Assembly: GCF_014197915.1 (NCBI RefSeq)
Contig: NZ_JACIGK010000001.1
Span: forward strand, 248,001 to 312,000
DNA: 64,000 nucleotides
Direction of reading: 5' to 3'
Source: Roseospira visakhapatnamensis
Lineage (GTDB): Bacteria; Pseudomonadota; Alphaproteobacteria; Rhodospirillales; Rhodospirillaceae
The translations under genes and the position numbers were made by a program. Under the pieces are notes generated by a model. It ran no database searches. It saw only the letters and a program-made list of their open reading frames with translations, and was not told the origin of the DNA. Below, piece by piece: positions 49,442 through 58,420 of this stretch. Each line of letters opens with the position of its first letter. Position 1 is the stretch's first letter.

Positions 49442-50595
49442 GGGTCGAGGCTTAACCGCTCGATGTCGTCGGGGCGCGTGCGTGGCAACACGGCCTCGGC
49501 AATGGAAAACCCGGCCTTGAGGGCGTTGAGTTCGGCGTCCGTTGGCGGCTCGATCTCCGAGCCCTCCTTGCCGGACGCCAGCCGGACCACGCCGCCGACG
49601 TCGATCCCGGGGTTGCTCAGCATGGCTTCGCTGTGGGTGCTGATGATGATCTGGCGTTTGTGTTTCGCCTCGCGCTGGGCCCGGGCGATCAGGGCCGGAA
49701 GTTGCTCCACCACGGCGGTGTGCAGGGACAGTTCCGGTTCCTCGATCAGAAGGGGCCCCTTGCCGTCCAGGAGAGACCAGAGAATGCCGAGCAGCCGCAG
49801 CGTTCCGTCCGAGAACTGGTCTTCCCGCTGCCATGCGCCTTGCGGACGATGGTGCTCGTACCGCGCCTGGATATGCGGGCGCCCGCGATCGTCGCGATCG
49901 AACGCCAGGGCCTTGAACTTCGGCACCGCGATCCGCAGGGCCTTTTCGATTCTCCTGAAGCGCGAGGCTCGCGTCTTGGTCGGGGTGTCGGCGATCCGTT
50001 CCAGGAATCCCTGGCCGAAGGGATCGTCGTCCAGCCGGTTGCCGCCGATCTGGTCCCCGTATTTCAGCAACTGGGGGACCAGATGCAGGTAGGTGACGCT
50101 GGCGAACTGGTCGGCCAGGACCCGGAAGCGCGCGTTCGACCGTGTCTGCTCCAGATGGGTTTCCGTCAGCAGAAGGGGGTCCTTGGCGTCATCGTCGTCC
50201 GGGCGGTCGAGAACGGCCCGTCTGCCCTTCCGGACCTGCTCGACCGTGACGACGGGGCGCTGCGCGCCCGTGCCCTCGGACTGAAAGCCCAAGATGTACG
50301 TCCACGTCGGGCCGGGGGCTTCCAGGGTCTCGGACAGTCCGATCTCGATGCGAACCTCCGAATCTCGTCTGGCGTGGAGACAGCGGACCTTCTTGATCCC
50401 GCCCCGCACTGCCATGGCCTGCTGCAATCCCCCGCCCGTCGGCTTGGAGATATCGCGCAGGAACCGGAACACATCGATCAGGTTCGACTTGCCCGACGCG
50501 TTGGGCCCGATGAGGTAGGTGACCGGTTGCGTCAGGTCAAACGCGGCCTCGCGGAAATTGCGCCAGTTCTTGATCTTGACGTGCGTGATGACCAT
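49438..50595 (-). CDS. AAA (ABC/SMC-like) ATPase of a two-gene defence-type unit
   Basis: 385 residues; ATG 50595, with no clear ribosome site. Walker A GPNASGKS at residues 30-37, preceded by IKNWRNFREAAFDL (typical of RecF/OLD-like ATPases). The signature FSDGTLRLLGILWSLLDG is followed by Walker B GPLLIEEPELSLH and the switch IIISTHSEAML. The centre is an insertion with no obvious coiled-coil. Pairing of an ATPase of this kind with a TOPRIM-like protein is the layout of split OLD, PARIS and AbiL-like systems. GC appears slightly lower than in the flanking icd and eipB genes. Confidence 0.83.
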   Translation of the reverse strand: MVITHVKIKNWRNFREAAFDLTQPVTYLIGPNASGKSNLIDVFRFLRDISKPTGGGLQQAMAVRGGIKKVRCLHARRDSEVRIEIGLSETLEAPGPTWTYILGFQSEGTGAQRPVVTVEQVRKGRRAVLDRPDDDDAKDPLLLTETHLEQTRSNARFRVLADQFASVTYLHLVPQLLKYGDQIGGNRLDDDPFGQGFLERIADTPTKTRASRFRRIEKALRIAVPKFKALAFDRDDRGRPHIQARYEHHRPQGAWQREDQFSDGTLRLLGILWSLLDGKGPLLIEEPELSLHTAVVEQLPALIARAQREAKHKRQIIISTHSEAMLSNPGIDVGGVVRLASGKEGSEIEPPTDAELNALKAGFSIAEAVLPRTRPDDIERLSLDP

Positions 50596-50619
50596 GCGGG
50601 CGGCCCGGTGCCAGACGAC

Positions 50620-50653
50620 AAAGGGTCCGCTGGAGGCGACCAACGGACCCTTT
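50620..50653 (-). terminator. Terminator of icd
   Basis: AAAGGGTCCG (50620-50629) pairs perfectly over 10 bp with CGGACCCTTT (50644-50653). It lies about 55 bases after the icd stop on the minus strand and ends in CTTTGTC. It also lies just before the ATPase gene, so it separates the two units. Confidence 0.6.
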
Positions 50654-50708
50654 CAGATCTACGCGTCCGTGTCCGGCACGGCAAGGCGGCCGCGCCGGCG
50701 CGCCCGCC

Positions 50709-51923
50709 TTACCCCATGGCCGTCCTCAGGCCCCGGTCCAGCGCGTCCAGGAATTGGGTGGTGGTCATCCAGGGCTGGTCCTTGCCGATCAGCAGCGCCA
50801 GGTCCTTGGTCATGTGGCCGGCCTCGACGGTGTCGACGCAGACCTTTTCCAGGGTCTCGGCGAAGCGCACCACCTCGGGCGTGCCGTCGAAGGTGCCCCG
50901 GTACTTCAGGCCCTGGGTCCAGGCGAAGATGGAGGCGATGGGGTTGGTGGAGGTTTCCTGCCCCTTCTGGTGCTGGCGGTAGTGGCGGGTGACGGTGCCG
51001 TGGGCGGCCTCGGCCTCCACGGTCTGGCCGTCGGGGGTCATCAGCACCGAGGTCATCAGCCCCAAGGAGCCGAACCCCTGAGCCACGGTGTCGGACTGCA
51101 CGTCGCCGTCGTAGTTCTTGCAGGCCCAGACGAAGCCGCCCTCCCACTTCATGCAGCAGGCGACCATGTCGTCGATCAGGCGATGCTCGTAGGTGATGCC
51201 GGCGGCGTCGAAGCGGTCCTTGAACTCGGCGTCGAACACCTCCTGGAACAGATCCTTGAAGCGGCCGTCGTAGGCCTTGAGGATGGTGTTCTTGGTGGAC
51301 AGGTACACCGGCCAGCCGCGCGTCAGGCCATAGCTCATGCAGGCCCGGGCGAAGCCGCGAATGGACTCGTCCAGGTTGTACATGGTCATGGCGATGCCCG
51401 AGCCGGGGAAGCCGAAGACCTCCCTGGTGATCGGCTGGCCGCCGTCGTCGGGGGTGAAGGTGACGCTGAGCGTGCCCTTGCCCGGCACCAGGAAGTCGGT
51501 GGCCCGGTACTGGTCGCCGAAGGCGTGACGGCCGATGACGATGGGCTTGGTCCAGCCCGGCACGTAGCGCGGCACGTTGGCGCAGATGATGGGCTCGCGG
51601 AACACGGTGCCGCCCAGGATGTTGCGGATGGTGCCGTTGGGCGACTTCCACATCTCCTTCAGGCCGAACTCCTCCACCCGGTCCTCGTCGGGGGTGATGG
51701 TGGCGCATTTCACGCCGACGCGATGCTGCTTGATGGCGTTGGCGGCGTCGATGGTGATCTGGTCGTTGGTCTCGTCGCGCTTCTGGATGCCCAGATCGTA
51801 GTACAGCAGATCCACGTCCAGGTAGGGCAGGATCAGCTTGTCCTTGATGAAGGACCAGATGATGCGGGTCATTTCGTCGCCGTCGAGTTCGACGACCGGA
51901 TGGGCGACCTTGATCTTGGTCAT
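50709..51923 (-). CDS. icd: Isocitrate dehydrogenase (NADP-dependent)
   Basis: 404 residues; ATG 51923 follows GGGGAG. Converts isocitrate to 2-oxoglutarate in the TCA cycle. The sequence is of the 400-residue eukaryote/alphaproteobacterial type: [22 protein letters not shown] at the start, then [62 protein letters not shown]. It is transcribed alone, with a hairpin downstream. Confidence 0.97.
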   Translation of the reverse strand: MTKIKVAHPVVELDGDEMTRIIWSFIKDKLILPYLDVDLLYYDLGIQKRDETNDQITIDAANAIKQHRVGVKCATITPDEDRVEEFGLKEMWKSPNGTIRNILGGTVFREPIICANVPRYVPGWTKPIVIGRHAFGDQYRATDFLVPGKGTLSVTFTPDDGGQPITREVFGFPGSGIAMTMYNLDESIRGFARACMSYGLTRGWPVYLSTKNTILKAYDGRFKDLFQEVFDAEFKDRFDAAGITYEHRLIDDMVACCMKWEGGFVWACKNYDGDVQSDTVAQGFGSLGLMTSVLMTPDGQTVEAEAAHGTVTRHYRQHQKGQETSTNPIASIFAWTQGLKYRGTFDGTPEVVRFAETLEKVCVDTVEAGHMTKDLALLIGKDQPWMTTTQFLDALDRGLRTAMG

Positions 51924-52101
51924 GCGCAGGGACTCCCCGTCAGCAGTGGCGTTCAGGCGTCCGCGGGGGTGTGCCCCCAGGGAGGAACGGAGGCCGTGAC
52001 CGGGCCGATGGGCCGGATCTGGCGACGGACGCGGCACCATGGCAGGCCAGGGACCCCAAGGCAAGGCCACAGTCGCGCGGTTCGCCGGGCACGCGGGGTC
52101 G

Positions 52102-52125
52102 CCCGAGTGGCCGCCCGAGTGGCCG
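52102..52125. repeat. Two-copy 12-bp tandem repeat
   Basis: CCCGAGTGGCCG occurs twice in a row in the 235-base gap between icd and trmL. No gene or signal is apparent there otherwise. Confidence 0.6.
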
Positions 52126-52158
52126 CAGAGTCGGTCATGCGCCTGTTTCCGGGGGGTG

Positions 52159-52653
52159 TCAACGCCGCGCGTCGCTCGTTTTGGATGCCGGGCATCCGTG
52201 GGGAAACCCGCCGGTCTGGCGCAGCGCCTCGCCGGCCACCATGGCGGCGGCCAGCACCACGTTGAGCGAGCGGGCGCCCGGGGCCATGGGCACCGTCACC
52301 CGGGCGTCCACCGCCTGATGCACCGCGTCCGGCACGCCGGCGCTCTCGCGCCCCAGCAGCAGCACGTCGTCGGGCCGGAAGGCGTGGTCCACGTGGGCGA
52401 CGGCCCCGCCCGTGGTCAGCAGCACCAGGCGGGCGCCGGCCAGATCGGTCGCCTGGCGAAAGGCGTTCCAGCCCGCATGGCGGCGACAGGACGCGGTCTC
52501 CAGGTAGTCCATGCCGATCCGACGCAGTCTTTTGTCGTCCCACAGAAAGCCGCAAGGCTCGATGATCTCCACCGGCAGTCCCAGGCAAGCGCCCAGGCGC
52601 AGCACGGCGGCGGTGTTCTGCGGCATGTCGGGTTGGAACAGGGCCAGACGCAT
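52159..52653 (-). CDS. trmL: tRNA (cytidine/uridine-34-2'-O)-methyltransferase
   Basis: 164 residues. SPOUT-knot methyltransferase that modifies the wobble base of leucine tRNAs. [36 protein letters not shown] is the typical TrmL start; the knot segment has [15 protein letters not shown] and [26 protein letters not shown]. It is divergent from petABC. Confidence 0.94.
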   Translation of the reverse strand: MRLALFQPDMPQNTAAVLRLGACLGLPVEIIEPCGFLWDDKRLRRIGMDYLETASCRRHAGWNAFRQATDLAGARLVLLTTGGAVAHVDHAFRPDDVLLLGRESAGVPDAVHQAVDARVTVPMAPGARSLNVVLAAAMVAGEALRQTGGFPHGCPASKTSDARR

Positions 52654-52659
52654 GGTGGC

Positions 52660-52706
52660 AAAAAACCAGGATCACGAGAGGGTTAAGACAAAATCATTGG
52701 TTTTTT
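52660..52706. other. AT-rich stem ending in an eight-base T run
   Basis: AAAAAACCA (52660-52668) is complementary to TGGTTTTTT (52698-52706), which runs on as T8. The stem sits 7 bases before the trmL start codon. On the plus strand it looks like a terminator with T run; on the minus strand it would be in the trmL leader. The whole 325-base region holds no gene. Confidence 0.4.
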
Positions 52707-52712
52707 TTGTCC

Positions 52713-52741
52713 TTTTCAAGGCTAAGGATATGGATTATAAG
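52713..52741 (+). promoter_or_regulatory. Predicted petABC promoter
   Basis: TTTTCA (52713-52718), 17 bases, TATAAG (52736-52741). Transcription start would be near 52748, with a leader of about 230 nt before the petA ATG at 52979. The leader has no gene and no clear riboswitch fold. Confidence 0.5.
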
Positions 52742-52978
52742 CCCCACAACCGCCGAACATCGCCCATGGGCCACGTCTGTTCTGCTGCCGGAACCATGAT
52801 GTGGGGCGTGTCTGGGGGACCCAATCCGTTACGGGTTCGTTGTCACCGGGCTCACTCGGATGTTGAGTGGGCGCGGACGGGTTGTCACGGTTTGGACTGA
52901 CACACGCCGATCCGAAGGGGGAGGGAGCGTGCTGTCCTCGTATGCCGCTCCGTAACTCATTGAAGAGGTTTCATTGCA

Positions 52979-53527
52979 ATGTCCGAAACGGCTCACTCGG
53001 CTGGAACCGGCGGCGACACCAGTCGTCGAGACATGTTGCTGTACGCCAGCGTCGCATTGGGAACCGTCGGTACCGCCCTGGCGGTCTGGCCCTTCCTCGA
53101 CAGCATGAATCCGGCCAAGGACGTGCTGGCCCTGGCCTCGATCGAGGTGGACCTGTCGCCGATCCAGGAAGGTCAAGCCATCACCGCCGTCTGGCGCGGC
53201 AAACCCGTGTTCATCCGCCACCGCACCCCCGCGGACATCGAACAGTCCCGCGCCGTTGAAGTCTCCAGCTTGCGTGACCCCCAAGCCGACGAAGACCGGG
53301 TGATCAAGGACCAGTGGTTGGTCATGATCGGTATCTGCACCCATCTGGGCTGCGTTCCGAAAGGTCAGAAGCCCGGTGATCCCAAGGGAGACTACAACGG
53401 TTGGTTCTGTGTCTGTCACGGGTCGCATTACGACACGGCGGGCCGCATCCGCAAGGGCCCGGCGCCCCTCAACCTGCCGGTCCCGCCGTACGACTTCCTG
53501 GATGAGACCAGCATCCGGATCGGCTAG
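52979..53527 (+). CDS. petA: Ubiquinol-cytochrome c reductase, Rieske iron-sulfur protein
   Basis: 182 residues. N-terminal twin-arginine stretch SRRDMLLYASVALG (RR at 16-17) with a single anchor helix directs export by the Tat path. 2Fe-2S ligands are in GICTHLGC (about 118-124) and CVCHGSHYD (about 143-151). The next segment PAPLNLPVPPYDF is the Pro loop. First gene of petABC, which begins the bc1 complex: ubiquinol to cytochrome c electron transfer in respiration and cyclic photosynthesis. Confidence 0.97.
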   Translation: MSETAHSAGTGGDTSRRDMLLYASVALGTVGTALAVWPFLDSMNPAKDVLALASIEVDLSPIQEGQAITAVWRGKPVFIRHRTPADIEQSRAVEVSSLRDPQADEDRVIKDQWLVMIGICTHLGCVPKGQKPGDPKGDYNGWFCVCHGSHYDTAGRIRKGPAPLNLPVPPYDFLDETSIRIG

Positions 53528-53541
53528 GAGCACAGTGATCC

Positions 53542-54780
53542 ATGAGCACCACCCCTGACCCTGTGTGGAGCAATCGAGCCATTAAGTGGTTCGATCGCCG
53601 CCTCCCGCTTTTCACGATGATGCACAAGGAGTTGATCGTCTATCCGACTCCTCGGAACATCAACTACTGGTGGAACTTCGGTTCGCTGGCCGGTGTCGCC
53701 CTGGTCATCATGATCTTGACCGGCATCTTCCTGGCGATGTTCTATACGCCGCATGAGGACATGGCGTTCGCCTCCATCGAACGCATCATGCGCGAGGTGA
53801 ACTACGGCTGGCTGATCCGCTTCCTGCATATGAATGGCGCCTCGATGTTCTTCGCGGTGGTCTACATTCATATCCTACGTGGGATGTACTACGGATCGTA
53901 CAAGGCCCCCCGTGAACTGCTCTGGATCATTGGTGTCGTCATCTACATCCTGATGATGGCCGCGGCGTTCCTGGGTTACGTGCTGCCGTGGGGGCAGATG
54001 TCCTTCTGGGCCGCCACCGTGATCACCAGCCTGGTGACGCCGCTCCCGTTCGGCGAGACGATCGCGATCTGGCTGTGGGGCGGCTACTCGGTGGACAACG
54101 ACACCCTGAAGCGCTTCTTCTCGCTGCACTACCTGGTGCCGTTCCTCATCTTCGCCTTTGTGTTCCTGCACCTGTGGGCATTGCATACGACCAAGTCGAA
54201 TAATCCGCTGGGCGTGGAAATCAAGAAGCCGGCCGACACCCTTCCGTTCCATCCGTACTTCACGGTCAAGGATTCGGTCACCCTGGGTGCGTTCCTGTTC
54301 CTGCTGTGCTACTTCGTTTTCTTTGCTCCGAACTACTTCAACCACTCTATCAACTATGTCATGGCCGACCCGCTGGTCACGCCGGAGCATATTGTCCCTG
54401 AGTGGTACTTCCTGCCCTTCTACGCCATCCTTCGGGCGATTCCGGACAAGCTGATGGGCGTGGTGCTGATGTTCGCGGCCATCCTGGTCTGGGCCGCGCT
54501 GCCCTGGCTGGACACCTCGAAGGTGCGCAGCGGCCGCTTCCGCCCCACGTTCCGCATCTTCTTCTGGATCTTCGTCGCCGATGCGGTGCTGCTGACCTAC
54601 CTGGGCGCCATGCCGGCCGAGGGCATCTACGTGACCCTGGGTCAGTTCGCCACGGCCTGGTACTTCATCCACTTCCTGGTCGTCCTGCCGATCCTGGGCA
54701 AGGTGGAGAAGACCGAGCCGGTCCCCGAAAGCATCAGCGCGGCCGTGAGTGCCGAACATCAGAAGGAGGCCTCGGCATGA
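53542..54780 (+). CDS. petB: Cytochrome b of the bc1 complex
   Basis: 412 residues; AGGAG about 12 bases before ATG 53542. Eight membrane helices. Heme-b His pairs lie in [32 protein letters not shown] and in [24 protein letters not shown]. The Qo-site motif PEWY occurs at [15 protein letters not shown] (near residue 285). Its TGA overlaps the ATG of petC. Confidence 0.97.
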   Translation: MSTTPDPVWSNRAIKWFDRRLPLFTMMHKELIVYPTPRNINYWWNFGSLAGVALVIMILTGIFLAMFYTPHEDMAFASIERIMREVNYGWLIRFLHMNGASMFFAVVYIHILRGMYYGSYKAPRELLWIIGVVIYILMMAAAFLGYVLPWGQMSFWAATVITSLVTPLPFGETIAIWLWGGYSVDNDTLKRFFSLHYLVPFLIFAFVFLHLWALHTTKSNNPLGVEIKKPADTLPFHPYFTVKDSVTLGAFLFLLCYFVFFAPNYFNHSINYVMADPLVTPEHIVPEWYFLPFYAILRAIPDKLMGVVLMFAAILVWAALPWLDTSKVRSGRFRPTFRIFFWIFVADAVLLTYLGAMPAEGIYVTLGQFATAWYFIHFLVVLPILGKVEKTEPVPESISAAVSAEHQKEASA

Positions 54781-55580
54781 GCGGCCTGAAAGGTATCATC
54801 GGCGCGGCCGCGGTCGCCGTGGGTCTGGTGGCGGGCGCGCCCGCCGCCCTGGCCGCCGGCGGCGGGCATGGGCCGGAACTGAAGCATCAGTCCTGGACGT
54901 TCGACGGTCTGTTCGGCCGTTACAGCGAAAAGCAGTTGCGCCGGGGCTGGGAAGTCTACGAGGGTATCTGCAAGTCGTGCCATACGCTGGACTACATGCA
55001 CTACCGGAACCTGGAGCAGATCGGCTACACCGAGGACGAGGTGAAGGAGATCGCCGCCCGCTTCGAGGTGCAGGACGGCCCGGACGAGTGGGGCGACATG
55101 TTCATGCGTCCGGCGACGCCGCTGGACGGCTTCGCCGAGCCCTACGAGAACGACGCCATCGCCATGCTGGCCAATGGCGGCGTGGTGCCTCCCAACCTGT
55201 CGGTGATCACGCGCGCCCGCGATCATGGCGCGGACTACGTCTACAATCTCCTGCTGGGATATGAGGACGAGGTGCCGGAGTGGGCCACCGAGGCGGACCC
55301 CACGTTCTCGCTGGCGCCGGGCAAGTCGTTCAACACCTTCTTCCCGGGGTATGCCATCTCGATGCCGCAGCAGCTGTTCGAGGGCATCCTGGAGTACTCC
55401 GACGGGACCGAGGCGACGCCTGAGCAGATGGCTAAGGACGTGAGTGCCTTCCTGCAATGGGCCGCCGAGCCCGAACTGGAGGAGCGCAAGGGACTGGGGC
55501 GGATGGTGCTGCTGTTCCTGATCGTGCTCACCGGTGTGCTCTTCGCCTACAAGCGGGAGCTGTGGAAGGACGCCCACTGA
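54777..55580 (+). CDS. petC: Cytochrome c1
   Basis: 267 residues. ATG 54777 overlaps the petB stop (ATGA) and follows AAGGAGG. Signal peptide ends near AALAAGGG. Heme motif [17 protein letters not shown] (near residue 66). The methionine axial ligand is likely in [11 protein letters not shown] or [16 protein letters not shown]-terminal anchor helix precedes the end KRELWKDAH. Completes the bc1 complex. Confidence 0.97.
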   Translation: MSGLKGIIGAAAVAVGLVAGAPAALAAGGGHGPELKHQSWTFDGLFGRYSEKQLRRGWEVYEGICKSCHTLDYMHYRNLEQIGYTEDEVKEIAARFEVQDGPDEWGDMFMRPATPLDGFAEPYENDAIAMLANGGVVPPNLSVITRARDHGADYVYNLLLGYEDEVPEWATEADPTFSLAPGKSFNTFFPGYAISMPQQLFEGILEYSDGTEATPEQMAKDVSAFLQWAAEPELEERKGLGRMVLLFLIVLTGVLFAYKRELWKDAH

Positions 55581-55590
55581 CGGGTGCTCT

Positions 55591-55663
55591 CCCCCTCCCG
55601 AGGGGGTGAAGATCCCAACACGCGGGGCCGTTCCGTCTCAGGATGGAGCGGCCCCACGCGTGT
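55591..55663 (+). terminator. Terminator region of petABC
   Basis: Two hairpins: CCCCCT (55591-55596) with AGGGGG (55601-55606), and ACACGC...GGGGCCG (55618-55630) with CGGCCCC...GCGTGT (55649-55663) with a small bulge. They lie just after the cytochrome c1 stop. Neither has a T run. Confidence 0.5.
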
Positions 55664-55687
55664 CCGGGGTGGCGAGGGTGACATGGC

Positions 55688-56158
55688 ATGACTCGGTCCC
55701 GACCGTCCGACCTGTTTCCCATGATGGCCCAGGCGCTGGAGGAGGCCCGCGCCGCCGCCGCCCGCGACGAGGTGCCGGTGGGCGCTGTGCTGGTGGACGC
55801 CCGCGACGGGCGGCTCCTGGCCCGCGCCGGCAACCGGGTGGAGGGGGACCGCGACCCCACCGCGCACGCCGAGATGCTGGTGCTGCGGGCCGGGGCGGCG
55901 CGGCTGGGCACGCCGCGCCTGGCCGGCTGCGATCTCTACGTCACCCTCGAACCCTGCGCCATGTGCGCCCAGGCGATCGCCCTCGCGCGGGTCCGCCGGC
56001 TGGTGTTCGGGGCCTATGATCCCAAGGGCGGGGGCGTCGAGCACGGCGCCCGGGTGTTCGATCACGCCACCTGCCATCACCGGCCGGAGGTCATCGGCGG
56101 CGTGCGCGAGGCCGAGGCCGGGGACCTGCTGCGGCGCTTCTTCCAGGCGCGGCGATAG
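55688..56158 (+). CDS. tadA: tRNA-specific adenosine deaminase (TadA)
   Basis: 156 residues; GAGGG upstream of ATG 55688. Converts wobble A34 to inosine in tRNA-Arg. Zinc site of the cytidine deaminase fold: TAHAEMLVLR (HAE near residue 60) and LEPCAMCAQAIALARVRRLVFG (PCxxC near 90). DEVPVGAVLVDA and AYDPKGGGVEHGAR are TadA-like. The last gene before a convergent exporter. Confidence 0.92.
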   Translation: MTRSRPSDLFPMMAQALEEARAAAARDEVPVGAVLVDARDGRLLARAGNRVEGDRDPTAHAEMLVLRAGAARLGTPRLAGCDLYVTLEPCAMCAQAIALARVRRLVFGAYDPKGGGVEHGARVFDHATCHHRPEVIGGVREAEAGDLLRRFFQARR

Positions 56159-56225
56159 CCGGTCCAGGACCGCCGGGCGCCCGCCCCGGCGACGCGGGGC
56201 GGGCGGTGGCGCGGGAGGGCAGGGG

Positions 56226-57449
56226 TCAGCCGACCAGGGCATAGGTCGCGTAGGCCGCGCCCAGGGCCGGGACGGCGCTGTACAGGGTCGCCACGAAGGC
56301 CGCCTTGGGCGCCACGGCGATCGCCGGGAACAGGGCATCGCCATCGTTGGACAGGGCATTTCCCAGCTGCGCCGACAGCGGGGCGATGTCCGCCAGATAG
56401 AGGCTGGTCACCAGGATCTGGGGACCGCAGCCGGGAATAAGCCCGATCGCCACGCCGATCGCCGGCACCAGCGGCGCGGCGACCGCGAACCAGTGCGCGA
56501 GGTCGAGGGCGAGGGCCTGCACCACCACCTCGAAGCCGACAAAGGCGAACACCACCCATCCCGTCACGAAGCACGTGGTGGCTACCACCGGCCGCAGGTC
56601 GAGGCGCCCCCGAGGCGACTCCGCGCCGACCTCGCCGCCGCGCCCGACCAGCACCCACAGCGCCAGCGACAGAACCGCGCCCGCGACCCCCAGCGCGGCG
56701 CCCGGGGCGACGCCCAGCACGGGCGCGATCCAGGCGTCCGGGTCGACCTGGAAGGACAGCATTGCCCCCAGCACCAGCCCCGGTCCGAGCACCAGCAGCC
56801 ACAGCCGGCGCAGGCCGGCGGCCAGCCGTCCCTCGGCGTGGTCCGCGTTCGCCGACGGGCAGCCGCCGGGGCAGGCGGGACCCGCCATGGCGGCGTCCGG
56901 GGCCGCTCGCGGACGCATGAAGTCCGGCCCGTGCAGGCGGTCGACGGCGAGCCCGGTGAGGATGCCGACCACCACGCTGACCGCGACGATCAGACCAGCC
57001 GTGGCGGGCGCCTGGGCGAGCAGCAGGAACATGGCGTCGCCCATGGTGGCCGTCAGGGTCGCGACCACGCCCCCCATGCTGAGGTGTCCGCGCGTGTACT
57101 GCGTCAGCGCGACGATGGCGCCGCCACAGCCCGGAAAGGCGCCCAGAAGGGCGGCGATGGGCACCTGCCAGCGCTGGTGCCGGTGCAGCAGCGCGCTCAG
57201 GTCGAGGCCCAGGCGGCGTTCCAGCAGCAGCAACAGGAGCAGGGTGCCGGCCACGTAGACCGATACCGCGAGATAGGCATCGGCCAGCGACTCGTGCAGG
57301 ATGGCGGCGCCGCCGGGCACCGACAGGGCGGCGCCCACCAGGGCGGCGAGCGCAAGGGCCCGGCGGACGGGGCCGGAAACGGGCGGCAGCCGGCCGGGGC
57401 GGGGCAGGCCGCCGGACCGGAAGGGAAGGGAGGCGATCAGGGCGGACAT
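56226..57449 (-). CDS. Putative 10-helix heavy-metal (manganese) exporter, ArsP_2 family
   Basis: 407 residues; ATG 57449. About ten membrane helices in two related halves, each with a Pro-Gly-Cys-Gly motif: LGAFPGCGGAIVALTQYTRGHLSMGG and IGLIPGCGPQILVTSLYLADIAPLS. The middle has a Cys/Asp-rich loop (GPACPGGCPSANADHAEG) that could bind metal. The layout matches the putative heavy-metal exporters (PF11449), which annotation pipelines call manganese transporters. A Fur-type palindrome lies 55 bases upstream. The transported ion is inferred. Confidence 0.77.
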   Translation of the reverse strand: MSALIASLPFRSGGLPRPGRLPPVSGPVRRALALAALVGAALSVPGGAAILHESLADAYLAVSVYVAGTLLLLLLLERRLGLDLSALLHRHQRWQVPIAALLGAFPGCGGAIVALTQYTRGHLSMGGVVATLTATMGDAMFLLLAQAPATAGLIVAVSVVVGILTGLAVDRLHGPDFMRPRAAPDAAMAGPACPGGCPSANADHAEGRLAAGLRRLWLLVLGPGLVLGAMLSFQVDPDAWIAPVLGVAPGAALGVAGAVLSLALWVLVGRGGEVGAESPRGRLDLRPVVATTCFVTGWVVFAFVGFEVVVQALALDLAHWFAVAAPLVPAIGVAIGLIPGCGPQILVTSLYLADIAPLSAQLGNALSNDGDALFPAIAVAPKAAFVATLYSAVPALGAAYATYALVG

Positions 57450-57503
57450 GGCGGGGGGCCTTCTGGAATGGGGCACCCGTGAGGGCGCGGCCAAATTTGC
57501 AAT

Positions 57504-57518
57504 TGCGACTTAGTCGCA
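57504..57518. promoter_or_regulatory. Fur-family operator
   Basis: TGCGACT-T-AGTCGCA is a 15-bp inverted repeat (7-1-7, the geometry of Fur/Mur boxes). It is flanked by AT-rich bases and lies 55 bases upstream of the exporter ATG, so an iron- or manganese-sensing Fur-type protein probably controls that gene. The palindrome is symmetrical and also sits before the divergent gene at 57668. Confidence 0.55.
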
Positions 57519-57667
57519 TTTATAGGCCGTTTGACCCTACCCCGCAATCCAATTTTTCTTCTATGATTGACCGCGTGATCTCATCGCCTTCCACCCTCAC
57601 GGGTGCCCGGCGCCGCGTTGCTTCCCGGGTCGGCCCGTTTCCCGCGTCTTCCGTGCGGAGGGATTCC

Positions 57668-58402
57668 ATGCCGTCGTCCTTCATGGACCCCGATCCGGCG
57701 CGGCCGGACCCGACCGACGCCGCCCTGGCGGACGCCGGCCTGCGTCTGGTCACCGATGGGGACCTGCGGGCCTGGGGTCACGGCTTGGTGCGGCGGGCGC
57801 TGGCGCCGCCCGGGCGTGGCTTGGTGGTGACCGAGGCGGCGGCCACGGCCCCGACGCTGCGGGGCCTGGCCCTGACCATCGCCGCCGCCGATGGGGTCGC
57901 CCTTCTGCTGTCCGCCGGCACCGCCTGGATGCTGGACACCGCCGAGAGCCTGACGGACGCCGTGGTGTCCCGCTGGCCGGATCTGCATCACCGTCATGCG
58001 ATTCTGCGCCTGGCCGTGCACGAGGCCCTGGTGAACGCCGCCCTGCACGGCTGCTTCGGCATTCCGCCCGACCTGCGCGACCGGCCGGAGGGCTGGCTCG
58101 CGCATACGGCGGCGATCGAAGAGGCGTTGGCCGACCCGGCGCGCAGCCTGCGCCCGCTGCTGGTGGGCGCGGCGCCGGATGCGACCGGAGAGGAATGGGC
58201 GGTGTGGATCGCCGACGATGGCCCGGGCTTCGACGCGGCGACCGCGGATGCGCCCGGGGCCGACCCGCCCGCCGGGGGCGACGTCAAGACGCACGCCTTG
58301 CGTGGGCGCGGCCTGCGGCTGATGCGCACGGCGGCCGACGCCATCGCCTGGCGGGACGGCGGCCGCCAGGTCTGCATGACCCTGCGTCGGGCGCCCGGGT
58401 GA
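57668..58402 (+). CDS. RsbW-like anti-sigma/serine kinase ATPase
   Basis: 244 residues; ATG 57668 chosen for GGAGGG 6 bases upstream; the frame opens as early as 57479. A GHKL ATPase: [12 protein letters not shown] (N box near residue 118), [11 protein letters not shown] (G1, near 185) and [14 protein letters not shown] (G2, near 216). Unlike sensor kinases there is no His-containing domain, as in RsbW/SpoIIAB anti-sigma factors. The N-terminal third is unassigned. No sigma factor or STAS antagonist is adjacent. Confidence 0.8.
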   Translation: MPSSFMDPDPARPDPTDAALADAGLRLVTDGDLRAWGHGLVRRALAPPGRGLVVTEAAATAPTLRGLALTIAAADGVALLLSAGTAWMLDTAESLTDAVVSRWPDLHHRHAILRLAVHEALVNAALHGCFGIPPDLRDRPEGWLAHTAAIEEALADPARSLRPLLVGAAPDATGEEWAVWIADDGPGFDAATADAPGADPPAGGDVKTHALRGRGLRLMRTAADAIAWRDGGRQVCMTLRRAPG

Positions 58403-58420
58403 GGGGCGGGCGGTCCGGCT

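Noticed and set aside
52102-52125. Two-copy tandem repeat as attachment site or CRISPR-like
   Set aside because: Only two copies of 12 bases and no mobile gene nearby; likely replication slippage.
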